Shown: one piece after another, positions 48,425 to 61,102 of the stretch
Position numbering within the stretch: position 1 is the first letter of the stretch
How the letters are laid out: the number at the start of each line of letters is the position of its first letter
DNA from: Phoebastria nigripes
Taxonomy: Eukaryota > Chordata > Aves > Procellariiformes > Diomedeidae
Direction: 5' to 3'
NCBI GenBank assembly: GCA_035582835.1
Contig: JAYKAV010003086.1
Coordinates: forward strand, 166,161-230,160
Length of the DNA stretch: 64,000 bases
Program-made: the position numbers and the translations under genes
Notes under the pieces: generated by a model
Told to the model about the DNA's origin: nothing
The model's database searches: none
What the model saw: the letters and a program-made list of their open reading frames with translations, nothing else

Positions 48425-48778
48425 TCACAGAACCACAGAATCACAGAAGCACAGAATGGTCTAGGTTGGAAGGGACCTCTGGAGGTCATCTGGCCCGACT
48501 CCCCTGCTCAACCAGGGCCACCTACAGCCTGTTGCCCAGGATCATTTCCAAACAGTTTTTTAATATCTCCAAGGATGGAAACTCCACAAATTCCCTGAGT
48601 AACCTGTGCTGGTGCTTAGTCACCCTCATGGTGAAAAAGTGTTTCCTCATGTTCAGAGGATTTCCTGTGTTTCAGTTTGTGCCCATTGCCTCTTTTCCAG
48701 TCACCGGGCACCACTGAAAAGGGCCTGGCTCCATCCTCTTTGCACCCTCCCTTCTGGTATTTATGTACATTAATAAGA
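48425..48778 (-). mobile_element. CR1 LINE 3' end
   Basis: The low-coordinate end carries the tail remnant 'tcacagaaccacagaatcacagaagcacagaatggt' (48425 onward), then 'ggttggaagggacctctggaggtcatctgg'. It runs back through the C-terminal ORF2 segment ('ccaaggatggaaactccacaaa', 'gtgtttcagtttgtgcccattgcctc', 'tcaccgggcaccactgaaaa'). It stops at about 48778 in 'attaataag', a typical 5' truncation of about 350 bp, followed by AT-rich simple sequence. It belongs to the same general subfamily as the 10862-11435 copy, to judge by shared wording. Confidence 0.9.
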
Positions 48779-48909
48779 ATATAATAATAAGAACCTGTGT
48801 GTCAGGTCCTTGAGACTCCTTTGAGAAAGTTGCCTCTTATAGCTACAGAACTGTGAGGCTTCACAGGACCCAAGCTCTCTGTTCTCCAGCCACATTTCCT
48901 GTGGAAAAC

Positions 48910-48960
48910 ACATGTGTGTGTGTGTGCATATATATGTATATAAATATGTATATATATATA
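48910..48960. repeat. (TG)n(CA/TA)n compound microsatellite
   Basis: acatgtgtgtgtgtgtgc followed by atatatatgtatataaatatgtatatatatata. It lies about 130 bp beyond the truncated end of the CR1 copy. Confidence 0.85.
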
Positions 48961-51900
48961 AAGAAGTTCTGTCTTGTTCCTTATAGCTCATTCTTCCTTT
49001 GCTTACAAGGAAGTCTTTGCCACAATATGAAGTCTTTGCCACTATGACGAAACCAATGGACCAGGGTACCACTTTCTCAAAAACTGTTCACGAAGGCAAG
49101 GAAAAGGCACAAAAGGAAGGACAATGGTGAAAACACCCACCCTTTTTAAACTACATATATTATGTTGCCATTCAAATACAACACTGCTTCATAAGTAGAT
49201 TGTTATTAACAGACTGCTGCCATGAACTGTATTACTAAGTAGCTATTACTTTTAGTAATTAATAGCAGTTACTATTAACCACCAAAAGTTACAAAGCAAG
49301 ACAGGAGTATAAAGATAGTGGCAGTATTGCTGGTATTTCTTTTGAATGCTGTTTTTTCTCTGAGTCAGAATGTGTATCTTTCTGTTGGTTCCCTTTCAGA
49401 CCAGCACAGACCCCTCCTCTCGGACACAACTCTAGATATCTACTCACTGTTTTTTAAAAACCCGTCTTTATTTTCTTGCTTATTAGAATTCGCTAGGTCA
49501 CTTCAGGTCACTGCAGATGTTCACATACCAGATATGAGAGTGTAGCCAAATAGATTAACATCTATGTGAGTTTGGCTATGCGGTCATGTAACAGAACCAC
49601 AAAATTTCAGTTGCAGAAAGAGACATCCTGTCAGATCCAAGATAAATGTCTTGCCCTGTTGAGTCTGAAGTTCTGCAGTTGCATTCTATAAGCCAAAATC
49701 ATTTTGTGATTATTTTCCTTACTTTAAAATAACATAAAACCTCCCTACATAGGACCCCACAGGCTGTATCAGCTAGTTCCTTGGTGTTATTCCAAAGCAA
49801 GCGATGCAGCTGCCAGATAGACCACTGGGAACTGACCTGGCTCACAAGGAAGTTAATCTTTATGGAAAAGTTCTTGGGGAGGGTGTGGGGAAATTGATAC
49901 TTTCAATCTCTGTATTGTAAATTTCGATGTTCTGGTTATACCTTCTACTTTCAGCTGCAATGATCATGTAAAATTGTAATTTATATTTCTATGGAACATA
50001 TTTAGCATTTAAACAAGAGGGTGATGATTAAACAAGAGGGTGGTGAAATAACTGATGAACACAAGTTTGGTTTTTACCATCAACCATATGTTTCTACATT
50101 TGCAGAGTCTCAGTTTGGGTATTGGGAGTAGCTGCTATATTATATAAAATTGTCACAGCTGTACTGAAAGCAGCACAACTACCGTAATTCACCCCATCTG
50201 AAAATTAGTTACACTACTATGTTTTTCTAACAACTACAGAGCTTTTGAGAACCAAGAAACCAATTTAAAAACAATCTTCCCTCCCCAGTTTTCAGAACTG
50301 TTTCAGGTTTAACCAGTTACAATATGGTTCTGCTGTTACTTGAATGTTCTTTATTACTGCTGCATTTTGTGTATAGAGTAGAATGTAAAAAGAAGGTCAA
50401 AGCTCACTGAGTGCCACCAGAGGTCCTAATGTTTGGCTTTCAGGGGATGAACCTGAACATGTTGAGTTTTTTGTCGGCAGGACTTTTATGACCTGCTGGA
50501 TGCCAGTGAAAAATCAGTGAAGCTACCCACTGTAAAACTGTGATGTAGGGAGCTGCACCTACTCTGTTTTCTAAGCAACCCATGTTTATCTACTGAACCA
50601 TTAACTTTGAAGGAGGACTGACTGAGACAGCTTTGGATTTTTCCACTTGTTTCTCTCTTGTTAATCACATTTTCTGGTACCTGGTCTTTTCTTAAGATAT
50701 TTTTTCCAAGGGATGAGTTGTGATTTGACAGTGGAGTTTCCAATAAATGGATTTATCAAGATAAACCGCTTTAGCAAAACTGTATCCAGATGCATCAGCT
50801 TCTAGGTTTCTCATATAGAAGTCAAGCTGAAAATGTGACCTTAATTGAAGCTATACCCTCCCTTCACAATCACATGTTGTATGCATGCATGCATACACAT
50901 GTGCAAGGAGGGTAATCTGCTCAGTTATGGAATACACTTATTCTCAAATACTTTGGCCAGAAGAATAGGTTATCTCCATTAATTCCGGAGCAGTCATGCT
51001 AATTGGTGCATGCTCAGAAAAGTGTACATGGGTATTACTATTCAATTACTAGGACAGTTTATAAAACAAACCAAAAAAACCCGTATAAGCTTAATATTCT
51101 TTTCAAAAACTGGTAAGAGAGAGGGAATATCTAGATCCTGATCACCTTACATTCTCTTGGTAGCTGTGCAAATGCAAGTAGGGAATGGGAGAGAGAGAGG
51201 TAGAGGTTTGGAAGATTACTGTGACGTTTTTGTTGACAAGAATGACAACACATTCAGAAGAGACTGAAGACTTTGATGCCTGTTGGTCTCATACAAGCTC
51301 ATTACTGTTCACAGGTCTGGCAGTAGTTTGCACAGCATATGCCACAGAGCAAGACTAAGCTGTGGTATGTTCTCAGGGAATAGGGCTGCAGCACTACCTA
51401 TAATATTTTTCAAAAAGCCTAGGGTCTGAAAAATGCCTCCTGATGCTGGAGCTCAGTGCATTGGATGGCACATCTTTGTCCAGTTTTTTGGCAAGAAGTT
51501 GCTATGGAAAGTCAGAACAAAGATGAAGTCATATTCGACTATATATGGCATGGTGGAGGAGGAAAGTGATTCCAGCTGATGGAAGAAAAAGGAGGTGAGA
51601 GCAGGCAACTGAAAGGATCTGGAGAACTCACTGCTCAGAACTTGGAAAGCTTAGCCTTTAGCCCGCATGACGCTATAATTTCCACTACCTGAAGACTTCT
51701 GTTGAAGTCCTGGCACATCAAAGTGCATGCTTTAGTTCAGACATAACTAAAACTTTATGCAACATAGTTGTGCTATTACTAACACACATCTGTGCTTATC
51801 ACCAGTGAAATTGCTGAAACCAGTGTCTTACAACACAAATGAAGGTTCAGACAGTGAAAATAAAGAGCAGAGCCTATAATCAAAGCCAAAAAATGCTGAC

Positions 51901-54900
51901 AACCTTGTGGTTTGTTGTTTTTATTATGTGGGTTTCTTTTTTTTTACTTTCTGAATATTCAGTTCAAATGAGCATTAACAAAAATGCAATAAATTCTGAG
52001 GACATTACTTTTTCTTCTTCTTGTCACAACGATAATAGCCTTGAGAAAGTAACCTTTGAAATTTAAGCCAAAAGTACAACATTTTCTGTCAACTAACTTT
52101 TTAAAAGCAGAAAGCCAACATGCCAACACACTTTAAATGGATTTATAAATATTGGATACAGATGCAAATCAGCTATATTCTTCAAGTTTGGGATAACAGG
52201 CAGTTGAGACTTATCTGGGAAAGACTTTCAACTGTATACCAAGCATTAAGAATTCAGAATAACTGCTATACTCTATTTTTATCTTTTTGTCTTCTTTTTT
52301 TCAGCTCTTGGATCAAATAACATTTGAGTGAACTAAAAATGTAATATTCACCAAAAATAAGTCTTCTGCTATTCTCTATATACTCTGGAGGAAATTAAGT
52401 TATTTTTGGCCATGCACATGTAAAACATAATATATTCTTTGTGTGAAAAAAAAAGTTCTTTTTTTTCCCTTTGGTCATACAACTTTAAATCCTGAATAAA
52501 ATCTAACAGACAATTCTGTTATTCTAGACATAATCTATTGATTAATCCACATTGTATACAAGCAGTGGAGATCTGCTCTTGAGGGCAATAAGTTGCAGAG
52601 ACAAAAGAATTAGTTCAATAATTAAACATGACAGTAGAGCTGTTAAAATGAATGTTGGCAAGTTGGAAAACATGTTTTCTACTATTTCACTTTGAGTCAG
52701 TGATCTTACTGTTAATTATGGTCTACCTGACAAACTAGTCTATCCAATTTAGTCACCAGGCAGTGATCAACGTTGTCATAGCTAGACAACTCAAGCTTTG
52801 GTATACATATAAAATCTTATTTACATGCTACAATCTGATTAAAACAGTGAACTGCATTGATGAAATATCTGATCCATGTGGCTGTTCTAACATTGTCATA
52901 CTGCTCCTGTGATATCTCCTTGGAAATAGCGCAAGAGAAATGTAGCTTTGAATCAGAGAAAAAGTTTGTCTTAGTTCTCTCAAGTTTCTCAAGCCACTGA
53001 GTGAGACTGCATTTTGGGTCATGTGATGGGGCAGATAAGGATGGAGTGAGAGGGGGCATGCGTGCCTGCAAATGCGGCTACATTATGAGGAAAGACTTCT
53101 GATCTTCAGCTACATGCAATAATACATCTCATAGCATGGTCACTTTCTGCATGGAAACTTTTTGGAAAAAATCAGCAGTTTATTAGTGTTCCATGGTATT
53201 ATTTCAGTTAAAAGTGTGGGGTTAAAATAAAAAAATGATGATAAATCTTGTTTGTAGAACTTGTTATGAGTATATTGGCCTTTTTGGAGCTATCTGACAG
53301 AGCTAGCAGTGAGGCCAGTATAGGTCTATACCTGAGCATTTATTCTGAACTTGTAGTATTTCTGGTTGTGAAGAAAGTCCCCGAAACATGGATAATGTAA
53401 TGCCTGAGGCTGTGCGCATCTGAAGCCAGGTGAAAGTAAAGTCACTACATTGATTTACTCCACCTATATGAATGGGGTGCAAAGTCTGAAATATCTGTAT
53501 CCAGCATCCCATTAATATGTCTTATGCTAAGTTCAAGCAGACTTATTTTTTATTTCATTTTTCTTCTAAAGAAAACTTTTATGTTCTTCTTAATGAAGAT
53601 AACAATTCCCCTAATAGGTGCTTTGCAAAATATTTGTTNATGAAGTCACGTAGCTAAAATCGGATTTGCTTAGTTCACTGTTGCATAGGATCATGTGTGA
53701 GGTCCACAGTGGGAAATCTGTGGTTTGTAAGTAGTAAAAGCAGTTACTCCACTGAGCTGAAGAAAGAGCTTGCTGTATTTGCATTCAAGAGAAGAGCTGT
53801 AGGCATGTATTACAGTGATGCATTGAGTTTAACTTGGTTTCACAAGGAAAAGAGGCATATATAATTGCAGCATGTGTCTGTGCAACAATTTCTGAGTCTG
53901 CTTTGAGTCTGAGCTTGTATGCACCAAATTTGACAAAGACACAGAGGCCTGACAGCCATTAAATTCCTACAAGTCTCATGGAACAGGAACAGAGTAAGGG
54001 TGGGAAACGTTACTCATGTCTCCACTAAGAGAGGGACTGTTTGGAGAACCAGCAAATTTGCATAAGATATTTTAAGTGCTAAAAATTTAGTGAGTGCTTA
54101 CCCTTTCCCAGCAACAGAATCCAATCACAAGACAAAATGCTAGTCAAAATGAGGCTTCAGCAGTTCTGCTGCTCACAACAGTTTCTTATTCAGGTGGCCA
54201 GTTGGCTTTTCCTTCCACTGGAGTAAAGATAAAAGTGGCCAGCCAGCTCCTTCTCCACACACAACAGGTTATAGTGGTGGTTCCCCTCCTACGGAGCTAA
54301 GAGACTCCTGTACACAGGTTTTTTCCAAGTTTATTCTAAAGTGTCAGGAGAACATTAAACTAAATTGACAAAACTCCAACTGACTTTGAAAGCAAGATGA
54401 CAGTGCTTTTGCTTCTGTAATTGTGATCTGTTGTTAGGGGACAATTACTCAAAGAAGTCTGTCCTGAGGTGAAAAGTAGCCCTTGAACAGCACATATATT
54501 TCTGTCCCAGCTTTCTTAGCCTTCTAAGTTTCAATGTGAAAGCTATGGCAGGTGAAGTTGGTCAGCATTTAGAAAACTAATGTCACAAATAGAGAAAAAA
54601 TATGATGTAATCAACAAGGTGGTTTGAGCTTTTTGACAGTATATCTAAAACAGCTTTTGGTGGATATGGTCCTACTGGTCCCTGGCTGAATTTTCCACAG
54701 CAGCAGTGTGCTTTCGCAAATTGTACTCGCCTATACTGTTTCTGACTGTGAAAGCTTTGTCTGGCCCTAGGCTGCCATTAACAGTGTGCTGTGGGACGTG
54801 ATCATTTATACTAATGAGTCAGTTTAAAACAAGAAGGTCTTTCACTTAGGACTTTAGCCAGGATTTTAACTTAGAACTTTTTGTACCAGAAATGACATTT

Positions 54901-57900
54901 TTGAGATATTTTGTTTAATCCATTCAGTGCATTCACTGGGGAAATGAAAAAACATGAGCGTAATAAAAGCATATGTGATTTACACTAAAATATAAAAGTA
55001 GTGTAATGTAGCTCTTGGGAAATGAAATTCTTGGGAAAAATAAGATGGAAGAAGTGGGATTACGTTAGCTGGATTTTTTTTTCTACATTTTTACTGGTGC
55101 ATTCATGCATTTAGCTGTAAGAAATATTAATGTCCAATACAAGACATATTTTTAGATTTTACTGTTCCCATATCATCTACCTCACAATCATTTTTCAACT
55201 TCTCTGAATCCTGACCCTTTATAATCTCAAATCTATTAGCTACTAAATCTAATAGCGTAAAGAATATATGAGAATATACTTAGAAGGATAAAAAGCAATA
55301 ATAAATGTCAGGTACATAAACTGAAGAACATTTATGAAAGGGATGCTCCTGGAAGACAACAAAAGTCCTCCTAAGGACTTGAAAGTAAAACTTTAGTAAC
55401 AAAGTATCAATTTCTGTTGCTTAACATAAAAGAATGGATAGCTTAGTCATCTGAGACAGGAATACAGTCCACCAGGTCTCAAAGTGCTGTGTAAGAGTCA
55501 AGGATGCATTAAAAAATCCTTTAGTTTTCATTACCTTAATAGGTCCATAGCTCTTAATTTCAACAACAAAAAAAACCCAAAACCCCAAACCCCAGTTATT
55601 GGAATATTTTTGTTTTTCTGTTCTGATCTAACCTGACCTGGAATTAAGTGATTTTCCACTCTCAGATTAGTGGAAGGTCTCATAAAGCTTTGCCTAAAGC
55701 TCTGATGATGTCCTATAGATGTATCAGCCTCCATCACACAGAGACTGTGCCAGACTGTAGAAGCTACACAAATATATCAGCTATTTGTTTCTCTCATGTC
55801 CCACTCAAAGACTCCCTGTAGGTAGCCTTTCCAGCTATATTTGGGATAATGCTTGCCCTTGGGTGCTTTTGGGTAGGCTTCAGGCTCTTGCTTGCAAGAT
55901 CAAACTGCACACAGCATACAAATTTGGCCTGAAGGCAAGCCTCACTAGACATGCAGACCCTGGCTCTTAACACTGTGATGGAACAGATGTCGTGAAAGTG
56001 GTATGAGCAGGGAGCATGACATCTGTCTTCTTACAGCAGCACTGACTATGCAAGTGATGGTCCGGAGCACGATTTTCTGACAGGAGAGAGAATCCTGGGT
56101 CATTCACAGTGTCAGAGGCAAAGCAGAAAGGCGTGCTAAATTACTCATGGGAAATATAGGGAGATGGTAGTGTTTCAGATCATTTGAGCTAAGAGATATG
56201 GTATGCTAGGTGTGAGGAGGGAAGGAGCATTTCTGGGTGAAGGTTTCTAATTTTGATAGAGCGAATTGTAACCCACAATTCCCATCTGCTCATATCCTTC
56301 TTACACCCCTGGTCCAAGGACAGAACCTTGTAGTGGAGATGGGGGCTAGCAAAGACAGCAGGAGCAACTGCAGGAGCTGCTGATTAAGTGTTCTCTATCC
56401 TGGCTTCCCATTAAATCTCTTTATACGGGATGAGAATTTATATCCAGGTCAGTGTGCCAGACTATGTCAGTGTCTTTAAATAGGTGACCATTTTTCCACA
56501 TTTGGGCAGAGACTCTGCTGGCATGTACAACCGTTAAACCTAGGAAAGTGTCAGACGTCTCTCGCAGTACTTTAAAAGAGCACTGTCTTCATCATCTTAG
56601 AAATACATATGTTGGCAATTAGGGTGTTTGTCATGGCCTTGCAATAATTTTCTCCCTTAAAATTCAAGATAAAAAAAGAGAGAGGGAAAGAGAAAACAAG
56701 AACAGTAATGTAATTTTTTTTCCCCATGAAAATACACAGCAGACTTAGTTTAATGTATTTTGTCTGATTTCCAAGGTCATTGTGAAAGAAAAAGGGCAGG
56801 GTGATAATTCACATCTGTTTTGTTATGAACGTAATGGAAATTAAAACATATGCTAGCTTAGATGTTGTAAAAGAGTGCACACAGCAGACACTGGCACTGG
56901 TGATTCATAAGCAATGTTCTCCTTTCCTAAACCTGATCTATGAAGTGCTGTGTTGCTGCCTAGTGGTGAAATGCAAAAGCTCCTGCTCTCCTGCAATCAT
57001 TAAAGCCTACTTGCCCCTCTAGCTGGCAGTGATATTGCCCATATCATATTTTACATATTTACACCACACACAGATTTCATTCCATAAAGCCAGTGTCCAA
57101 CCTTGCCACAGGTGCATACTATTGGACAGCTGCAGTATTCAATACAGACTCTGTAATTCTTATATAGGTTAACTTTGTCCAGTTATCTTTAGGAGGGTGG
57201 ATGTCCTAGAAGCCCGCTCTTTGCCTTTCATACACACACCTGCCCTACCTGAACAAGGCTGGATGCAATAGCAGCTTTGCATCATTCTGAGTGCAAGAGC
57301 TGCACAAAACCCATTTCAGTGCCAGCTTTGTCACAGGAAAGTAGTTGGGATAGGGTTCTGTATTTCTAAAGAAATAGTGAAGCTGCTCAAACTTATATTT
57401 TTATATAAGGTTTTGTTCTACCACCTTGTGCTGAATCCCGTTTCAGATGAGCACCTCAGATGAGCTCCTGCTTATCCCAAGCTCTGTCCCTTCTGAGCCT
57501 CCAACCACCCTTCAACAGTTCAAGTTCTGCTGCGTTGGTCTCTCTAATTCCCCCCAGGACTCTGTTCCCTTCCATCCAACCTATTTCCACATTCTTCCTG
57601 ACACAGATACCAGCATAGCACCCCACACCTTTGTGCCTCTCTTCCAGCTAATCCTCCTTCTCTCCTTCCCTCCTGCTGTGGCTGCTGTTTATCCAAGTAC
57701 CTTAGCCAGGCCTTGAGAATGTCCTTTAACTCAGCGAAGCCCAGTCATGCAGCCTTTATCTTGAAAATATCCCTGTCACCTTCCAGAGCTGAACCATTCC
57801 TCCCACAACCAGGTGTTTCAGAGAAAGAAGGCACCACTCATCTACCTCATGTTCATGGAAAACTTGGTATAATTTCCTACAGATAACCTGATCAGGTCAC

Positions 57901-59938
57901 ATCTAGTAATTTGGTTCAACATCCAGCAAAGAAGGCTCCTTATTGTGATCTATTGAGTGTCAGCATTGGACATAAAGAAACATGAATTGCATTACACTGC
58001 AATGAGCGAGGTTAGTTTTACGTTATGCTGCTGTGATTGTAAATGCTGCTTAGTACCAGAGGAACCATGGATCAGACATTTGGAGATTTTTAGTATGTTC
58101 ACTTTCAGAAGAAGATCTGGGTAGCCCTTTCACAAAGCTGTGCCCCACTTTAGGGTTCTGTTTCAATATTCTGCCAGCTCCTGATCCACAGTGCAGGACC
58201 AAAGCTCACATCCATTGAAACTGATGAGGACATTCCTACTGACTTCAGAATCAGTAACAGGTCTCTGAAGAAGATCTGACTTTTTTAAAAGGGCAGTGTT
58301 TAAAGAAAGCACTGTAAATTTAAGGTTCAGGCAAACTTATTGATCAGTTCTGATTCCTTCTTGATGTTAAAGATCAACAAAATGTTTTGCTGTGCTCCCA
58401 GAACACATTTGAGGTATTAGGTAGATGGATACAGTAATGTGCTACCCATGTTTTAAGAAGTAACTTCAACTGAGAAACATTTCTTTCCCTGTGATAAATG
58501 ATACATCTTAGCAGAACAGGATTAAATGCACTTTTTGAAATTTAAATGCAAAATATTATTTAGCAAATATATTAACAATTAATAACGGTGAGAAAATACA
58601 CAAAACCTTATCCTGGAAATATGTTTTTCCCACTGAAATCTTAATAAATGTCAATAATGACCTGATACTGTGCCTATATTGTGCACCAGCTGGTGAAAAT
58701 GTTTAAGACTCAGTATTAAACTGAGTTGTGGAACAAGATAAAGAAGTTTGTGAAGCAGCCTTTTGCACATTCCTGTGCCTTCATCTGTCATGTAAGGACA
58801 GTTGTTTTCATGGACATAAACAATTACCTAAAAGAAAAATTCTCAACAGATGGCACATGTGAATGCATCTCATGGTTTCTGTTTTGTAAAGGGCTGAGTG
58901 AGCTTGCTGTGCACTGCAGATGATGTCTTGGTTGCTGCTGTTTGCCAAGATCAGAACTGTGCATGCACGAAGGAGCCAAGTGGTCTTACTGCATAGTATC
59001 TCCCTCAACCATGCATAGGAATGGAAAGGTGGTAGGTGATTTTATCATAAACAAGTAGATATTAAAAATCTCTGCAACAGAGCTCAATTATTATGCAGGG
59101 TACAGGCTGTCAACACCAGCCTGTTCTTCACAGCAATTCTTTAGATACTGAAGGAAGAAAATGAGTGCTTGCTAATTCAAAGTGAGATTGATCTAAGTAG
59201 AAATCTTTCACATCTCTAGACATACCCTGATGCTACAGTGCAACAAGCATTCTTGTGTGCTGACAAGCAGTTTTACTTTGGGATAATGTTCCGTGGTACA
59301 TCTGCTATCTGATCTGGCTATTCGGCTGAGTAGTACATGAGTACTACTCTTGTTACAAGTAACTACTACTAGTTATACACAGAGACAACCCATGATGCGC
59401 GGCTGCCAACTGTCCAGCAGCAAATGTCATCTAAATGCAATCAGGCAATGGAGAAAAGGAAGTTTTGTTTCTTGTCCAATCTATCCCTGAAGGGCTAGAA
59501 AAAGGCAGATTGACTCAGTCAGAGAGTTCATGCACTCCACCAGCTCAAAGCAGAAGTCAGTTAAGAAGATAAAAATTGGAGAGCAAGTAATTAAAAAGGT
59601 AACCCTTGATGTAACAGCCAAGCTGAAAATGTTTGTGGATGCCTGTTGCTAAAGCCACTGATCAACCTTCCTGAAGCATTGAGAGTGGGTAAAGAATCAA
59701 TAGTCCCAAATACTGGAAGTTGGCACGAGTTAAAAAAGATCAATCAGATTTCTGAAAGATTCCATTTTTAGGCTTCCACTGTTATTAATATTCCAAAATA
59801 GAATAGAGAAATGACTGTATTCTCCATCAGTGTAATCTGACAGGGTATATAGAAGTAATCAACCATTTATCCGGAGTATTTATACTACTACACCATTATG
59901 ATAGCCAAGAAGTATATTTTTCATCAAAGAAACGTCAT
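48961..59938. other. Anonymous non-coding DNA
   Basis: This is the longest stretch without a confident repeat. It contains a 19-bp tandem duplication (ttaaacaagagggtg..) near 50009-50046, a short (ATGC)n at about 50881-50893, one ambiguous base at 53639, and a CT-rich, stop-poor patch at 57440-57860 that lacks any recognisable protein. 49590-49640 vaguely resembles a CR1 tail but is too weak to call. Confidence 0.5.
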
Positions 59939-60247
59939 TTAGAAGGAACTTCTGAAGGTTGTCTGGTCCAGCCCCCTCTTCAAAGCAGGACTATTACGAG
60001 CACTAAGACTATGGATTTGCCTAGCCAAGTCCTGAAAAACTCCAGGGAAAAGATTCCACAGTCTCTTTTAGCAAGCTGTGCCAGCACTGCTCCCCCTTCT
60101 AAAAAACAAATTCATCCTGAAGTCCAAACTGTGCTGCAACTTGTGGCTCCTCATCCGTACTATGTCACATGGCACTACTGGGAAGGTTTTGCTTCATCAG
60201 CTTTGTAATAGGTTTCAGATAGTTAAAGGCAGCTATCTGATCAATCG
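59939..60247 (-). mobile_element. CR1 LINE 3' end, diverged
   Basis: In plus orientation 'gaacttctgaaggttgtctggtccagcccc', 'ttcaaagcaggactatta', 'gaaaaactccagggaaaagattccaca' and finally 'agttaaaggcagctatctgatca' follow the antisense CR1 3' end in order. The order covers the tail, the ORF2 C-terminus and the YLKAAIR-type segment. The copy is diverged, and its terminal repeat is not preserved. Confidence 0.75.
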
Positions 60248-60699
60248 AAGCATGTGTTCAAGATAGAATTGGCCAACTAGAATATATTTTATGTTAACCA
60301 GGAGTGAAAAGTGCATGGAAGAAGTTTTAGGTGTGGTAGTTTGTATCTGTCTGAGGAACTTGTTAAGTGAGTATAGGTGTCATATGACTACTTCTACTGA
60401 AAGGAAGCATGGAGGACTCCTGTCCCTCCACTTTCAGAAATACATCTGTATCTCTGTTAAAGCAGATGCTGACAAACAGCAATTCTGGTGCATATAAATA
60501 GAAAAAACCCTATTCTGTATTTAGAGAAATTGTTTGTGCAGTCAGGTATAGATCTGCTACATGCTTGTGACAATGCTAAAGAACTGTCACTCTTTGGTTG
60601 CTTGCATACTGGTGCGAATACTGTAAAAGCAGGTTGCTTCAAAATTCTCCTTTCAGAAGACAGTGAATCTGTTACTATGGCATTATAAATATGCTTAGA

Positions 60700-60822
60700 C
60701 TCATAGAATGAAAGAATCATTGAGGTTGAAAGTGACCTCTGGAGATTATCTAGTCAAACACCCCTGCTCAAAGCAGGGTCAACTGGCGCCAGCTACTCAG
60801 GGGTCCAGGGCTGTAATGCTAC
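60700..60822 (-). mobile_element. CR1 LINE 3' tail fragment
   Basis: 'ctcatagaatgaaagaatcattgaggttg', 'cctctggagattatctagtc' and 'ccctgctcaaagcagggtcaac' are the antisense CR1 3' UTR in order. The match ends around 60822 and is followed within about 25 bp by CR1 endonuclease sequence in the same orientation. Confidence 0.85.
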
Positions 60823-60844
60823 TGTTTGCCTTGTTCCATCTTCT

Positions 60845-61102
60845 CAGGATCCTGAGAAGATCATATTACGAACATCATCTTACCATCACTACAGCAAAGA
60901 CTGCCCCCAACTTTCACATACCCCACTGCTTCCTCGATTGTAAGTATGAGGCCCAGCATCCCCTCATTGGCTCCATGATCATCTCTATTGGGAGGCTATC
61001 ATTAATGCACTCCAGAAGTCTCCCGGACTGCTTGTGCCCTGCTGTGTTGCCCTTGCAGGCTTCTAAATTAATGGTTAATATTTTGCAATGTTTAGAGGGC
61101 AA
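60845..61102 (-). mobile_element. CR1 LINE endonuclease-domain fragment
   Basis: The minus strand translates to GNTAGHKQSGRLLECINDS (near 61055-60999) and EMIMEPMRGCW. This matches the C-terminal half of the CR1 endonuclease (KQSRRFLECIDDNF, VIEEPTRRG), followed by degraded LILTNKE and VKVGGSLGCSDH segments. Because it directly precedes the CR1 tail at 60700-60822 on that strand, the whole is a CR1 missing its reverse transcriptase, or two adjacent fragments. Confidence 0.7.

Noticed and set aside
49590..49640. CR1-tail-like words ('cagaaccacaaaatttcagttg')
   Set aside because: Similarity is too short and weak to separate from chance.
1022..53639. Ten single ambiguous bases (1022, 1399, 7156, 11923, 14394, 20153, 23045, 34267, 44428, 53639)
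   Set aside because: Isolated N positions look like consensus or assembly uncertainty and carry no biological signal.
57447..57716. 89-codon open frame in CT-rich DNA
   Set aside because: Ser/Pro/Leu-rich, no domain, no splice or promoter context that I can support.
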